From the NCBI RefSeq assembly GCF_000184945.1, contig NZ_GL586311.1, positions 599,426 through 663,425 on the forward strand: a stretch of DNA of 64,000 nucleotides, written 5' to 3'. The translations under genes were made by a program, and so were the position numbers. Every line of letters starts with the position of its first letter. The stretch's first letter is position 1. The notes beneath the pieces are model-generated. The model was not told the origin of the DNA. It searched no databases and saw nothing but the letters and a program-made list of their open reading frames with translations. Positions 25,950 to 34,064 of this stretch are shown here, piece by piece. The DNA comes from Segatella buccae ATCC 33574. GTDB taxonomy: Bacteria > Bacteroidota > Bacteroidia > Bacteroidales > Bacteroidaceae.

Positions 25950-26708
25950 ATGAAGATTGCATTGATCGGCTACGGAAAAATGGGCAAGATGATAGAGCAG
26001 ATTGCCAAAGACCGCGGCCACGAGATTGTGAGTATTATCGACATCAATAATCAGCAGGATTTCGACAGTCCGGCTTTCGCCTCGGCCGATGTGGCCATCG
26101 AATTTACGGCTCCGCAGGCGGCTTACGGCAACTACCTCAAGGCCTGGGAACACGGCGTGAAGGTGGTAAGTGGTTCCACGGGCTGGATGAAGGAGCATGG
26201 TGACGAGGTGAAAGCCCGTTGTACCGAGGGCGGACAGACACTCTTCTGGGCCAGCAACTTCTCGGTGGGGGTGGCCATTTTTCAGGCAGTAAACCGCTAT
26301 CTGGCGAAAATCATGAACGGTTTTCCGCAGTATGACGTGTGCATGCAGGAAACGCATCACATCCACAAACTCGACGCGCCGTCGGGCACGGCTATCACAC
26401 TGGCTGAAGAAATCGTGGACAACATCGACCGCAAGAAAGACTGGAAGCGCGGCGTGACCGTGTGGACCAACGACGGACACGAGGACGAGGGAGACCCCAC
26501 CACGGCCGACGATCTGATCATCAACTCCGTGAGAGACGGAGAGGTGCCGGGCATACACACCGTGATGTATGACTCGGAGGCCGACATGATCACCATCGAA
26601 CACGATGCCCACTCGCGCAAAGGGTTTGCATTGGGGGCCGTGCTGGCTGCCGAATACACCCAAAAACACAATGGACTGCTGACTACTTCCGACCTCTTTA
26701 AATTCTAA
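25950..26708 (+). CDS. dapB: 4-hydroxy-tetrahydrodipicolinate reductase
   Basis: DapB reduces the dihydrodipicolinate precursor with NAD(P)H in lysine and diaminopimelate synthesis. The 252-aa protein starts with the nucleotide-binding loop (IALIGYGKMGKMI) and has the active-site signature ETHHIHKLDAPSGTA with the catalytic His pair and Lys. Length is normal. It is followed after 6 bp by lepB, so the two are co-transcribed, with lepB-like and WbqC genes after that; this dapB-lepB linkage is usual in Bacteroidales. Confidence 0.95.
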   Translation: MKIALIGYGKMGKMIEQIAKDRGHEIVSIIDINNQQDFDSPAFASADVAIEFTAPQAAYGNYLKAWEHGVKVVSGSTGWMKEHGDEVKARCTEGGQTLFWASNFSVGVAIFQAVNRYLAKIMNGFPQYDVCMQETHHIHKLDAPSGTAITLAEEIVDNIDRKKDWKRGVTVWTNDGHEDEGDPTTADDLIINSVRDGEVPGIHTVMYDSEADMITIEHDAHSRKGFALGAVLAAEYTQKHNGLLTTSDLFKF

Positions 26709-26714
26709 CGAGCC

Positions 26715-28166
26715 ATGATAGACAAATCAAGAAAAAACCTCAATATGAAGGTGCAGTGGGCCAAATTTTCTGTTGCCACTATTCTTTATCTCCTCTTCCT
26801 CTACTGGGTGGAAAGCTGGTGGGGACTGCTGGTGCTGCCTTTCATCTATGATGTGTATATCACCAAGAAAATACGCTGGCAATGGTGGCGCGACTCGGAA
26901 GGGCCCGTGCGCTTCATCATGTCGTGGGTGGACGCCCTCGTATTTGCCCTTGTGGCGGTCTACTTCATCAACCAGTTCTTTTTCCAGAACTATGTGATAC
27001 CCTCCTCGTCGCTTGAGAAGTCTCTGCTCACGGGCGACTATCTCTGCGTGTCAAAACTGAGCTATGGCCCGCGCATACCGCAGACACCGCTCACCATGCC
27101 GCTCACGCAGCACACCATGCCACTGGTCAACGTGAAGTCTTACCTCGACTGGCCCCACTGGGACTATCGCCGGGTGAAGGGCTTGGGACACGTGAAGCTC
27201 AACGACATCGTAGTGTTCAACTTCCCGGCCGGTGACACGCTGGTCAACGAACCGCAATACCAGTCGGCCGACTACTACCATGACCTCGTGTATCCGCTCG
27301 GACAACAGGTGTTCGAGAAACAGAACGGCGGGCCTGTGGATTTGTCCACGCTCAATCCGCAGCAGCAATACGACTATTTCCAGACGATATACAACCTCGG
27401 GCGCAGATACATTCTGGCCAATCCCAATGAGTTTGGCGACATCATCTACCGCCCCACCGACCGCCGCGAAAACTATGTGAAACGCTGCGTGGGACTGCCG
27501 GGACAGACGCTGCAGATCAAAAACCGCATCGTCTACCTTGACGGCAAACCCAACAAGGAGCCCGACAACGTGCAGTACACCTACTACGTGAAGCTGAAAG
27601 GGCAGCTCGACAGTGAACTGCTGAAGGATTTGGGCATCACCAACGAAGACTTGACAACCCTCAACCAGCGGGGCTACATGCCCCTCACGGCCCGTGCAGC
27701 CAAAGCCCTCAGAGCCCGCAAAGACTTGGTGGAAAGCGTGACACTCAACACCGACGCCACGGTGGGAGACCTCTACCCTGTCAATGCAGTGACGGGCTGG
27801 ACACGCGACAACTACGGCCCCATCTGGATTCCGAAGAAGGGGGCCACCATCGCACTCAACATGCAAAACATAGCCGTCTACGAGCGACCCATCAAGGTGT
27901 ATGAAGGCAACGATCTGGAAGTGAAAAACGGACAAATCTACATCAACGGCAAACTGGCCAAGAGCTATACTTTCAAGATGGACTACTACTGGATGATGGG
28001 CGACAACCGCCACAACTCGGCCGACTCCCGCTATTGGGGATTCGTGCCCGAAGACCACATCGTGGGCAAACCTATCTTCATCTGGTGGAGCCACGACCCC
28101 GACCATCCCGGCTTCTCCGGCATTCGCTGGCACCGGCTCTTCACAATGGTAGACGATATCAAGTAA
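26715..28166 (+). CDS. lepB: Signal peptidase I
   Basis: LepB cleaves signal peptides on the outer face of the inner membrane. The 483-aa protein has hydrophobic segments near residues 17-40 and 70-95, the catalytic Ser in IPSSSLEKS (Ser99), the catalytic Lys in NYVKRCVGLPG (Lys256) and the box E region MMGDNRHNSADSR. It is longer than proteobacterial LepB because of insertions between the Ser and Lys regions, as is usual in Bacteroidetes. Second gene of the dapB operon. A GC-rich 7-bp hairpin (28175-28199) follows the stop, without a T-run. Confidence 0.92.
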   Translation: MIDKSRKNLNMKVQWAKFSVATILYLLFLYWVESWWGLLVLPFIYDVYITKKIRWQWWRDSEGPVRFIMSWVDALVFALVAVYFINQFFFQNYVIPSSSLEKSLLTGDYLCVSKLSYGPRIPQTPLTMPLTQHTMPLVNVKSYLDWPHWDYRRVKGLGHVKLNDIVVFNFPAGDTLVNEPQYQSADYYHDLVYPLGQQVFEKQNGGPVDLSTLNPQQQYDYFQTIYNLGRRYILANPNEFGDIIYRPTDRRENYVKRCVGLPGQTLQIKNRIVYLDGKPNKEPDNVQYTYYVKLKGQLDSELLKDLGITNEDLTTLNQRGYMPLTARAAKALRARKDLVESVTLNTDATVGDLYPVNAVTGWTRDNYGPIWIPKKGATIALNMQNIAVYERPIKVYEGNDLEVKNGQIYINGKLAKSYTFKMDYYWMMGDNRHNSADSRYWGFVPEDHIVGKPIFIWWSHDPDHPGFSGIRWHRLFTMVDDIK

Positions 28167-28209
28167 AAACAAGCGGCCCCTCCCCGAGTGGAAGGGGCCA
28201 TGCACAGAC

Positions 28210-28623
28210 ATGTATATCAAAGATGGCGTCAAGTTTACATTGGCGCTATTGGTCGCAACATTAACGATGTTGGCAATACGCGCCTACGCATTCACTATCT
28301 TCACCGTGCCCGACGACGGCCTTCGGCCATTGTTCGACAAGGGAGACCGACTGATAGTGAACCGTTTGTCACGTGAACACTTCGTGCCGGGCGATGTTGT
28401 CGTCTATGGAGAAAACGACAAACTGGCCGGCGAAATCGTGGCATTACCGGGCGACACTGTCGTCATCGGAACCACACACTATCTCGTGCCCACACAGTGC
28501 TGCCGGCGTTGCCGGTGCAAGGACTGCCAAACCTATATCATCAAGGTGGGCACGCAGCGGCAAACCATCCGCCAACACGACATCGTGGGCCGGGCCCATA
28601 AACTCTTCCACCTGCCATGGTAG
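28210..28623 (+). CDS. Inactive signal-peptidase-I-like paralogue
   Basis: This 137-aa protein aligns with the short core of the preceding LepB: an N-terminal membrane segment (LALLVATLTMLAIRAYAF), then VPDDGLRPLFDKGDRLIVNRLS against IPSSSLEKSLLTGDYLCVSKLS, and KLAGEIVALPGD against NYVKRCVGLPGQ. The catalytic Ser is Gly and the catalytic Lys is also Gly, so it cannot work as a signal peptidase. It has an unusual cysteine cluster (CCRRCRCKDC) near residue 100. Tandem position after lepB suggests a duplication that took on a binding or regulatory role. The stop overlaps the WbqC-family gene by 7 bp. Confidence 0.75.
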   Translation: MYIKDGVKFTLALLVATLTMLAIRAYAFTIFTVPDDGLRPLFDKGDRLIVNRLSREHFVPGDVVVYGENDKLAGEIVALPGDTVVIGTTHYLVPTQCCRRCRCKDCQTYIIKVGTQRQTIRQHDIVGRAHKLFHLPW

Positions 28624-29270
28624 CATTGCTTTCCTCTACTTATTTCGGTCCCATACAGTGGTATCAGAAACTCCATCGCTACGATGAGTGCGTGGTGGAG
28701 CGTTATGACAGCTTCATCAAACAGACCTACCGCAACCGCTGCATCATAGCCGCCACACAAGGCAGGCAGATACTCACTGTGCCCACAGAGCGCACCACGG
28801 GCCCGTCTGCACTGATGAAGGACATCCGCATCAGCGACCACGGCAACTGGCGGCATCTCCACTGGAATGCCCTTTGTTCGGCATACGGCGAAAGTCCGTT
28901 TTTCGACTACTACCAAGATGATATCCGACCTTTTTTCGAGAAGCGATGGGAATATCTTCTTGACTTTAATATGGAAATCACCCGGAAAGTGTGCGAGTTG
29001 CTTGATGTGCGTCCCAACATCCGTTTATCTGACGAATTTACGCCCGTTTCGGCAGTTACCTCCCCTCTAACATTCCCTCATCAGGGCAAGACAACAGACG
29101 ATATTGAGGACTTCCGTGAGGTCATCCGGCCCAAACATCCCGGCACTGATGACGGTTTTGAGCCTCCTGTCTATTATCAGGTCTATCGGGAGAAAAATGG
29201 TTTTCTGCCCAATCTCAGTATCCTTGATCTGCTTTTCAACGAGGGAAACGAGGCCATTTGTTATCTTTAA
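28617..29270 (+). CDS. WbqC-family protein
   Basis: This 217-aa protein matches the WbqC family pattern: LSSTYFGPIQWYQKL at the start, YRNRCIIAATQGRQILTVP, and HWNALCSAYGESPFFDYYQDDI. WbqC-like proteins occur in O-antigen loci and in Bacteroidetes housekeeping loci; some are predicted to be acyl- or aminotransferases, but the activity is unproven. It is the last gene of the dapB-lepB-like operon. Predicted cytosolic, no membrane segment. The next 230 bp to nrfH contain only the nrf promoter. Confidence 0.8.
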   Translation: MVALLSSTYFGPIQWYQKLHRYDECVVERYDSFIKQTYRNRCIIAATQGRQILTVPTERTTGPSALMKDIRISDHGNWRHLHWNALCSAYGESPFFDYYQDDIRPFFEKRWEYLLDFNMEITRKVCELLDVRPNIRLSDEFTPVSAVTSPLTFPHQGKTTDDIEDFREVIRPKHPGTDDGFEPPVYYQVYREKNGFLPNLSILDLLFNEGNEAICYL

Positions 29271-29445
29271 TCTGCCCCTTTGCAAAGGACAGACTCTTCA
29301 TCGACAAGCGGACAAGAGAGGCTTGTGTTGGCATCTGAATATACCTTTTCAAAGACTGCCAAGCAACGCGACTGTCTTCCTCTTCTTCGGACAAAATATC
29401 TGATAACAAATTTATCCCAATAAATGAGGATTTTTTTTCATTTTA

Positions 29446-29479
29446 TTTACACGAGTATATTAAAAAAAGGTTATATTTG
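29446..29479 (+). promoter_or_regulatory. Promoter for the nrf operon
   Basis: TATATTTG at 29472-29479 is a good -7 box; TTTA at 29446-29449 lies 22 bp upstream and could serve as the -33 element. The ATG of nrfH follows 23 bp later. No convincing FNR-type palindrome is seen. Confidence 0.6.
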
Positions 29480-29502
29480 CGACATAAATACAAAAATAGC
29501 CT

Positions 29503-30105
29503 ATGAATTTACGTAAGCTGATATCATGGAAAGACGCACTCACCTACCGGCAAAAGGTTGTAGGACTTGTGCTATGCGGTCTTATCGTAGGCCTTGGCTT
29601 GCTGTTTGCCTATCTCCTGCGCCTGCATACTTATATAATAGGTGACGACCCCGGAGCTTGCGTCAACTGCCACATCATGGCCCCCTACTATGCCACTTGG
29701 TCTCACTCCTCGCATGGCCGCGACGCGACATGCAACGATTGCCATGTGCCCCACCAGAACATTGCCATGAAGTATCTCTTCAAGGGGATGGACGGCATGA
29801 AGCACGTGGCCTACTTCGTGACCCATTCCGAGCGGCAAGCTATCATGGCCGAAGATGCTTCGGCAGGTGTCATCATGGACAACTGCATCCGCTGCCACGC
29901 CCAGCTCAACCAAGAGTTTGTCAAGACCGGACGCATCAACTACATGATGGCCAAGCGTGGCGAGGGACTGGCTTGCTGGGACTGCCACCGCAATGTGCCC
30001 CATGGAGGCATGAACGGACTGGCCAAGACACCCAATGCCGAGAGTCAGGTGCCCATCCCGCCAAGCCCTGTGCCCGAGTGGCTGCAAAAGGCCTTGGGCA
30101 GGTAA
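29503..30105 (+). CDS. nrfH: Cytochrome c nitrite reductase small subunit
   Basis: NrfH anchors NrfA to the membrane and passes electrons from menaquinol to it. The 200-aa protein has one N-terminal membrane segment (VVGLVLCGLIVGLGLLFAYLL) and four haem-binding CxxCH motifs: CVNCH (53-57), CNDCH, CIRCH and CWDCH, as expected of the NapC/NirT/NrfH tetrahaem family. It comes first, with nrfA 123 bp downstream. Confidence 0.93.
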   Translation: MNLRKLISWKDALTYRQKVVGLVLCGLIVGLGLLFAYLLRLHTYIIGDDPGACVNCHIMAPYYATWSHSSHGRDATCNDCHVPHQNIAMKYLFKGMDGMKHVAYFVTHSERQAIMAEDASAGVIMDNCIRCHAQLNQEFVKTGRINYMMAKRGEGLACWDCHRNVPHGGMNGLAKTPNAESQVPIPPSPVPEWLQKALGR

Positions 30106-30228
30106 CCGGCCATGCGGTCTTCATCGACGAGAGACCGCAACCTAAGGGGCATTGCATTTTCCTCACAACAAACAAGAAAAAGAGAATCTATAACTATTAA
30201 ATCGTCTGAAAATTAAAAATCTAAAAAT

Positions 30229-31725
30229 ATGGCAAAACAATTAAAGAAATGGCAAGGATGGCTGCTCTTCGGCGGCTCCATGCTGATTGTGTTTGTGTTG
30301 GGACTCATCTGTTCTTCGCTTCTTGAGCGCAGGGCCGAAGTGGCCAGCGTGTTCAACAACCGCCGCACACCTATGACCGACTCCATTGTGTCACAGAATG
30401 AGAAGTTTAAAGAAGACTTCCCCCGCGAATACGAAACGTGGGCAATGACCGAGGACACCACATTCAAGAGCATGTACAACGGCTCTCAAGAAAGGGACAT
30501 TCTCGAGTCTTTCCCCGATATTGTGATCATTTGGGCAGGCTATGCCTTCTCCAAAAACTATAATACGCCCCGAGGGCACCGTCATGCCATTGAAGACATG
30601 CGCAAGATTCTGCGCACGGGCAACCCCGGCATCGGCGGTGATGGCGACATACAGCCGGGCACCTGCTGGACCTGTAAGGGACCGGACGTTCCCCGGTTGA
30701 TGCGCGAGAAGGGCATCGGAGCCTTCTACGGAGCCAAATGGAGCCAATGGGGTTCGGAAGTGATGAACACCGTGGGCTGCTCCGACTGCCACGATGCCCG
30801 GACGATGGATCTCAAGCCCGCCCGTCCGGCACTCTACGAGGCATGGCACCGTGCCGGCAAGGATGTCAAGAAGGCCAGCCATCAGGAAATGCGCTCGCTC
30901 GTTTGCGCTCAATGCCACACGGAATATTACTTCGAGAAAGACAACAATCAGTATCTCAAGTTCCCGCAAGACAGAGGTCTCACATGCGAGGACGCTGAAG
31001 CCTATTACGACAGTCTCGGCTTCTACGACTACATTCACCCGCTTTCCAAGGCCAAGATTCTCAAGGCCCAGCATCCCGGTTACGAAATGTTCAAACAGGG
31101 TATCCACGGACAGCGTGGGTTAAGTTGCGCCGACTGCCACATGCCTTACATGCAAGAGGGTGGCATCAAGTACACCGACCACCATGTGCAAAGTCCGTTG
31201 GCCAAGATCGATCGCACCTGCCAGACCTGCCACCGGCAGGACGCAGAGACACTCCGCCAGAACGTGTATGAGAGACAAAAGAAAGTGTACGACTTCGCGG
31301 TCAAGGTGAACCATGAATTGGCTTTAGCCCACCTCGAAGCAGAGTTTGCATGGAAGAAGGGGGCCACGGAGGCAGAAATGACCAAGGCACTTGACGACAT
31401 CCGCAAGAGCCAATGGCGCTGGGACTACTCACTGGCTAGCCACGGAGCTGCATTCCACGCTCCCCAAGAGGTGATGCGACTGCTTGCCAATGCCATGACC
31501 TATGCCAAGGATGCCCGTCTGGAGATATCCCACGTGGTGGCCAAGCATGGCTTCGTGGGTACTATCCCCATTCCCGATGTTTCTACCAAAGCCAAGGCGC
31601 AGGCCTATATCGGTCTTGACATGAAGGCACTGAACCAAAAGAAGCAGCAGTTCCTTGACACCATCGTACCGGAATGGGTGAAAGTGGCCAAACAGAAAAA
31701 GAGATTCATCACCCAACCCATGTAA
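30229..31725 (+). CDS. nrfA: Ammonia-forming cytochrome c nitrite reductase
   Basis: NrfA is the periplasmic pentahaem enzyme that reduces nitrite to ammonium with six electrons. The 498-aa protein has an N-terminal signal anchor and five haem motifs: the active-site CWTCK (146-150) with its Lys ligand, then CSDCH, CAQCH, CADCH and CQTCH. It gives anaerobic respiration and nitrite detoxification. A strong hairpin follows the stop, and cytochrome c maturation genes lie beyond it, forming one functional cluster. Confidence 0.95.
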   Translation: MAKQLKKWQGWLLFGGSMLIVFVLGLICSSLLERRAEVASVFNNRRTPMTDSIVSQNEKFKEDFPREYETWAMTEDTTFKSMYNGSQERDILESFPDIVIIWAGYAFSKNYNTPRGHRHAIEDMRKILRTGNPGIGGDGDIQPGTCWTCKGPDVPRLMREKGIGAFYGAKWSQWGSEVMNTVGCSDCHDARTMDLKPARPALYEAWHRAGKDVKKASHQEMRSLVCAQCHTEYYFEKDNNQYLKFPQDRGLTCEDAEAYYDSLGFYDYIHPLSKAKILKAQHPGYEMFKQGIHGQRGLSCADCHMPYMQEGGIKYTDHHVQSPLAKIDRTCQTCHRQDAETLRQNVYERQKKVYDFAVKVNHELALAHLEAEFAWKKGATEAEMTKALDDIRKSQWRWDYSLASHGAAFHAPQEVMRLLANAMTYAKDARLEISHVVAKHGFVGTIPIPDVSTKAKAQAYIGLDMKALNQKKQQFLDTIVPEWVKVAKQKKRFITQPM

Positions 31726-31750
31726 TGAACGCTTGGAAAGAGGACTATGA

Positions 31751-31831
31751 CGGCTGATAGCCTGACATTTCAAGACGGAGTGACAATAATCAAGTGATTG
31801 CTCCGTTCTTGAAATGGCAGGCTGTCAGCCG
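31751..31831 (+). terminator. Long hairpin between nrfA and ccsB
   Basis: The left arm (31751-31780, CGGCTGATAGCCTGACATTT start) and right arm (31801-31831) pair over 30 bp with three differences around a 20-nt loop. There is only a weak T-run after it (GTTTATT), so it may act as a partial terminator, a processing site or a 3' mRNA stabiliser that sets nrfA above ccsBA expression. Confidence 0.65.
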
Positions 31832-31927
31832 TTTATTTGCATACACAGCAACAGTGGCGACAACACTCTGCGCGACTGTCAACACCTATTTACATTTACC
31901 CGAACATTTAACAACAATCCAACTACT

Positions 31928-32899
31928 ATGTGGCATAAGCCATGGAAATTACGCGAGGGGCTGGCCATCGGGGCCGGCCTTCTCATCACCGGAGAAATGC
32001 TCCAACTCTCTATGGGCAGCATCGACTGGCAGCTCTTTGCCTTTCCGGTCAATGTTGTGGCTTTGGCTCTTTACTTGACGCTGATAGCCGCGGCCTTCCT
32101 CCTACGCCGAAAGATCTATGTCGTCAGCTATTTCACAACGCCCAAAGCTGCCACGGCATCCATCCTTTTTGCTACGGTGCTGACAGCCCTCATGGGCATC
32201 ACCCGCCAAGTGGCAGGGACACAACCTGCCGCCGACCCGATAGGCATCACCAAAATGCTGTCCTATTGGCCTTTCGTACTTGTCTATCTGTGGCTGACCA
32301 CTACCATCGCCCTCACCACCCTGCAACAGTTTGCCACCTTCCGGCTGCGCAAGATTCCGGCCATCGTATGCCACATAGGACTCTTTCTCATCGTGGTTTG
32401 CGGCACATTGGGGTCCGCCGACATGCAACGGTTGAAAATGTACTGTATCTCCGGACAACCGGAATGGCGCGCCCTTGACGACGAGGGGGCCGTAACGGAA
32501 CTGCCATTGGCCATTCAACTCAATCGGTTTATCTTGGAAGAATATCCCGCAGAGGTGCAGAAAGTGAGAGGAGCCGATGGGAAACCTACGATCATGAAAA
32601 TGCCTACGCCCAAAAGGTATGCCAGCGAAGTGGATATCTTCACCAAGCGGGGTGACAACATACAGGCTACCATCGAGGTGAACAAGCCCATCAGCGTGGA
32701 GGGATGGAAAATCTATCAGTACAGCTACGACGAGAGTATGGGGGCCAAAAGCACTTTAAGCATCTTCGAACTGGTCACCGACCCGTGGCTGCCTGTTGTC
32801 TATATCGGCATCGGACTGCTACTTCTCGGGGCCGTATTGATGTTTTTCACACTTGGAAAAGGAAAAGACGTACATAGAAAAGAGGAGGAGAACTCATGA
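31928..32899 (+). CDS. ccsB: ResB/CcsB-type cytochrome c biogenesis protein
   Basis: I take ATG 31928 (MWHKPWKLREGL), giving 323 aa; the frame is open 38 codons further left but those cover the nrfA hairpin tail. The protein has four hydrophobic segments in its first 160 residues, a periplasmic stretch, and a last membrane helix (WLPVVYIGIGLLLLGAVLMFF), the ResB/Ccs1 layout. With CcsA it forms the system II synthase that carries and attaches haem to apocytochromes c. Its stop overlaps the ccsA start as ATGA. Placement after nrfHA resembles the nrfI (fused CcsBA) genes of epsilonproteobacteria. Confidence 0.8.
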   Translation: MWHKPWKLREGLAIGAGLLITGEMLQLSMGSIDWQLFAFPVNVVALALYLTLIAAAFLLRRKIYVVSYFTTPKAATASILFATVLTALMGITRQVAGTQPAADPIGITKMLSYWPFVLVYLWLTTTIALTTLQQFATFRLRKIPAIVCHIGLFLIVVCGTLGSADMQRLKMYCISGQPEWRALDDEGAVTELPLAIQLNRFILEEYPAEVQKVRGADGKPTIMKMPTPKRYASEVDIFTKRGDNIQATIEVNKPISVEGWKIYQYSYDESMGAKSTLSIFELVTDPWLPVVYIGIGLLLLGAVLMFFTLGKGKDVHRKEEENS

Positions 32900-33771
32900 T
32901 TTGGGATTATTTCATCTATTTTGCCATTGCATCCGTCGTACTTTGGTTAGCCGGAGCACTGGCCGCTTGGAAAAGCCGCATGGTTCCGGCCCTCGCTGCC
33001 ACGAGCATAGGTCTGTGTGTCTTCTTGGCTTACATCCTTGTGATGTGGGTCACATTAGAACGCCCTCCCATGCGCACCATGGGTGAAACGCGCCTTTGGT
33101 ATTCGTTCTTCCTGCCGTTGGCCGGCATCATCGTCTATGCTCGTTGGCGTTATCAGTGGATTCTCTCATTCTCCACCATTCTTGCTACGGTCTTTATAGG
33201 CATCAATGTCTTCAAGCCTGAGATTCACACCAAGGCCATGATGCCGGCCCTGCAAAGTCCGTGGTTTGCCCCACATGTCATCGTCTACATGTTTGCATAC
33301 GCTCTTTTTGGTGCCGCTGCACTCATGGCTGCCTATCTGCTGGTCAAGGCTCATAGGGCAACCACGGCATTGCTTGCAAATGGTGAAGACGATAAAGAAA
33401 GTGTGTCTCCTTCTTCTGAAGTCACCCTTTCTCCCACCGCGCCCCCAATCTCCAAATCCAAAGAGTTCGATATCATCGACAATATGGTCTATGTAGGCTG
33501 GGCTTTTCTCACTATCGGTATGCTTTTCGGAGCATTGTGGGCCAAAGATGCCTGGGGACATTATTGGGCTTGGGATCCTAAAGAGACTTGGGCAGCCGTC
33601 ACGTGGTTTGCCTATTTGGTCTATATGCACTATCGCCTCTCGCCGGGCCACAGTCGCAAGTTGTCGCTCTGGATACTTATCGGTTCTTTCCTTCTCTTGC
33701 AGATGTGCTGGTGGGGCATCAACTATCTGCCTTCGGCACAAGGAACCAGCATCCACACCTACAACAGTTAG
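32896..33771 (+). CDS. ccsA: CcsA/ResC-type cytochrome c biogenesis protein
   Basis: This 291-aa membrane protein has the haem-handling tryptophan-rich WWD motif, WGHYWAWDPKETWAAVTW (about residues 217-234), and around eight membrane segments, as in CcsA/ResC/CcmC. A Ser/Pro-rich linker at about 165-195 (SPSSEVTLSPTAPP) splits the membrane segments and is unusual. It works with CcsB to mature the haems of NrfA and NrfH. Last gene of the nrfHA-ccsBA cluster, with a clear terminator after it. Confidence 0.88.
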   Translation: MIWDYFIYFAIASVVLWLAGALAAWKSRMVPALAATSIGLCVFLAYILVMWVTLERPPMRTMGETRLWYSFFLPLAGIIVYARWRYQWILSFSTILATVFIGINVFKPEIHTKAMMPALQSPWFAPHVIVYMFAYALFGAAALMAAYLLVKAHRATTALLANGEDDKESVSPSSEVTLSPTAPPISKSKEFDIIDNMVYVGWAFLTIGMLFGALWAKDAWGHYWAWDPKETWAAVTWFAYLVYMHYRLSPGHSRKLSLWILIGSFLLLQMCWWGINYLPSAQGTSIHTYNS

Positions 33772-33863
33772 CGACCGTCAGCAGTAGCAGATATGGGCAT
33801 CATGCGTACAAATACATCTGCCCCTGCTATACAGCAGTTCTTTTTCACAGCTTTCATTCATTC

Positions 33864-33900
33864 CATTCGCCGATAACTTCTTTTTCGGCGAATGTTTTTT
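33864..33900 (+). terminator. Terminator of the nrf-ccs operon
   Basis: CATTCGCCGA (33864-33873) pairs with TCGGCGAATG (33885-33894), followed by six T. The same ATTCGCCGA core recurs in hairpins at 39381-39521. Confidence 0.85.
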
Positions 33901-33978
33901 ATGCCCAGAGCCGATTTCTCTCCGCAATGCCACATATTTCTTTTGAGGAAACAAAAGAAAATCCTTTTGAAACAAAAA

Positions 33979-34011
33979 TTTGAGTTGTAGGTTGGTAAAA
34001 TCGTATATTTG
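33979..34011 (+). promoter_or_regulatory. Promoter for the susC/susD-type pair
   Basis: TTTG (33979-33982) and TATATTTG (34004-34011), 21 bp apart, match the consensus exactly. The leader to the ATG at 34065 is about 45 nt. Confidence 0.75.
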
Positions 34012-34064
34012 CAGCACTGTTATTACCAACTTCGAGCAACATTATCAATCAATCGGATTTTCAC

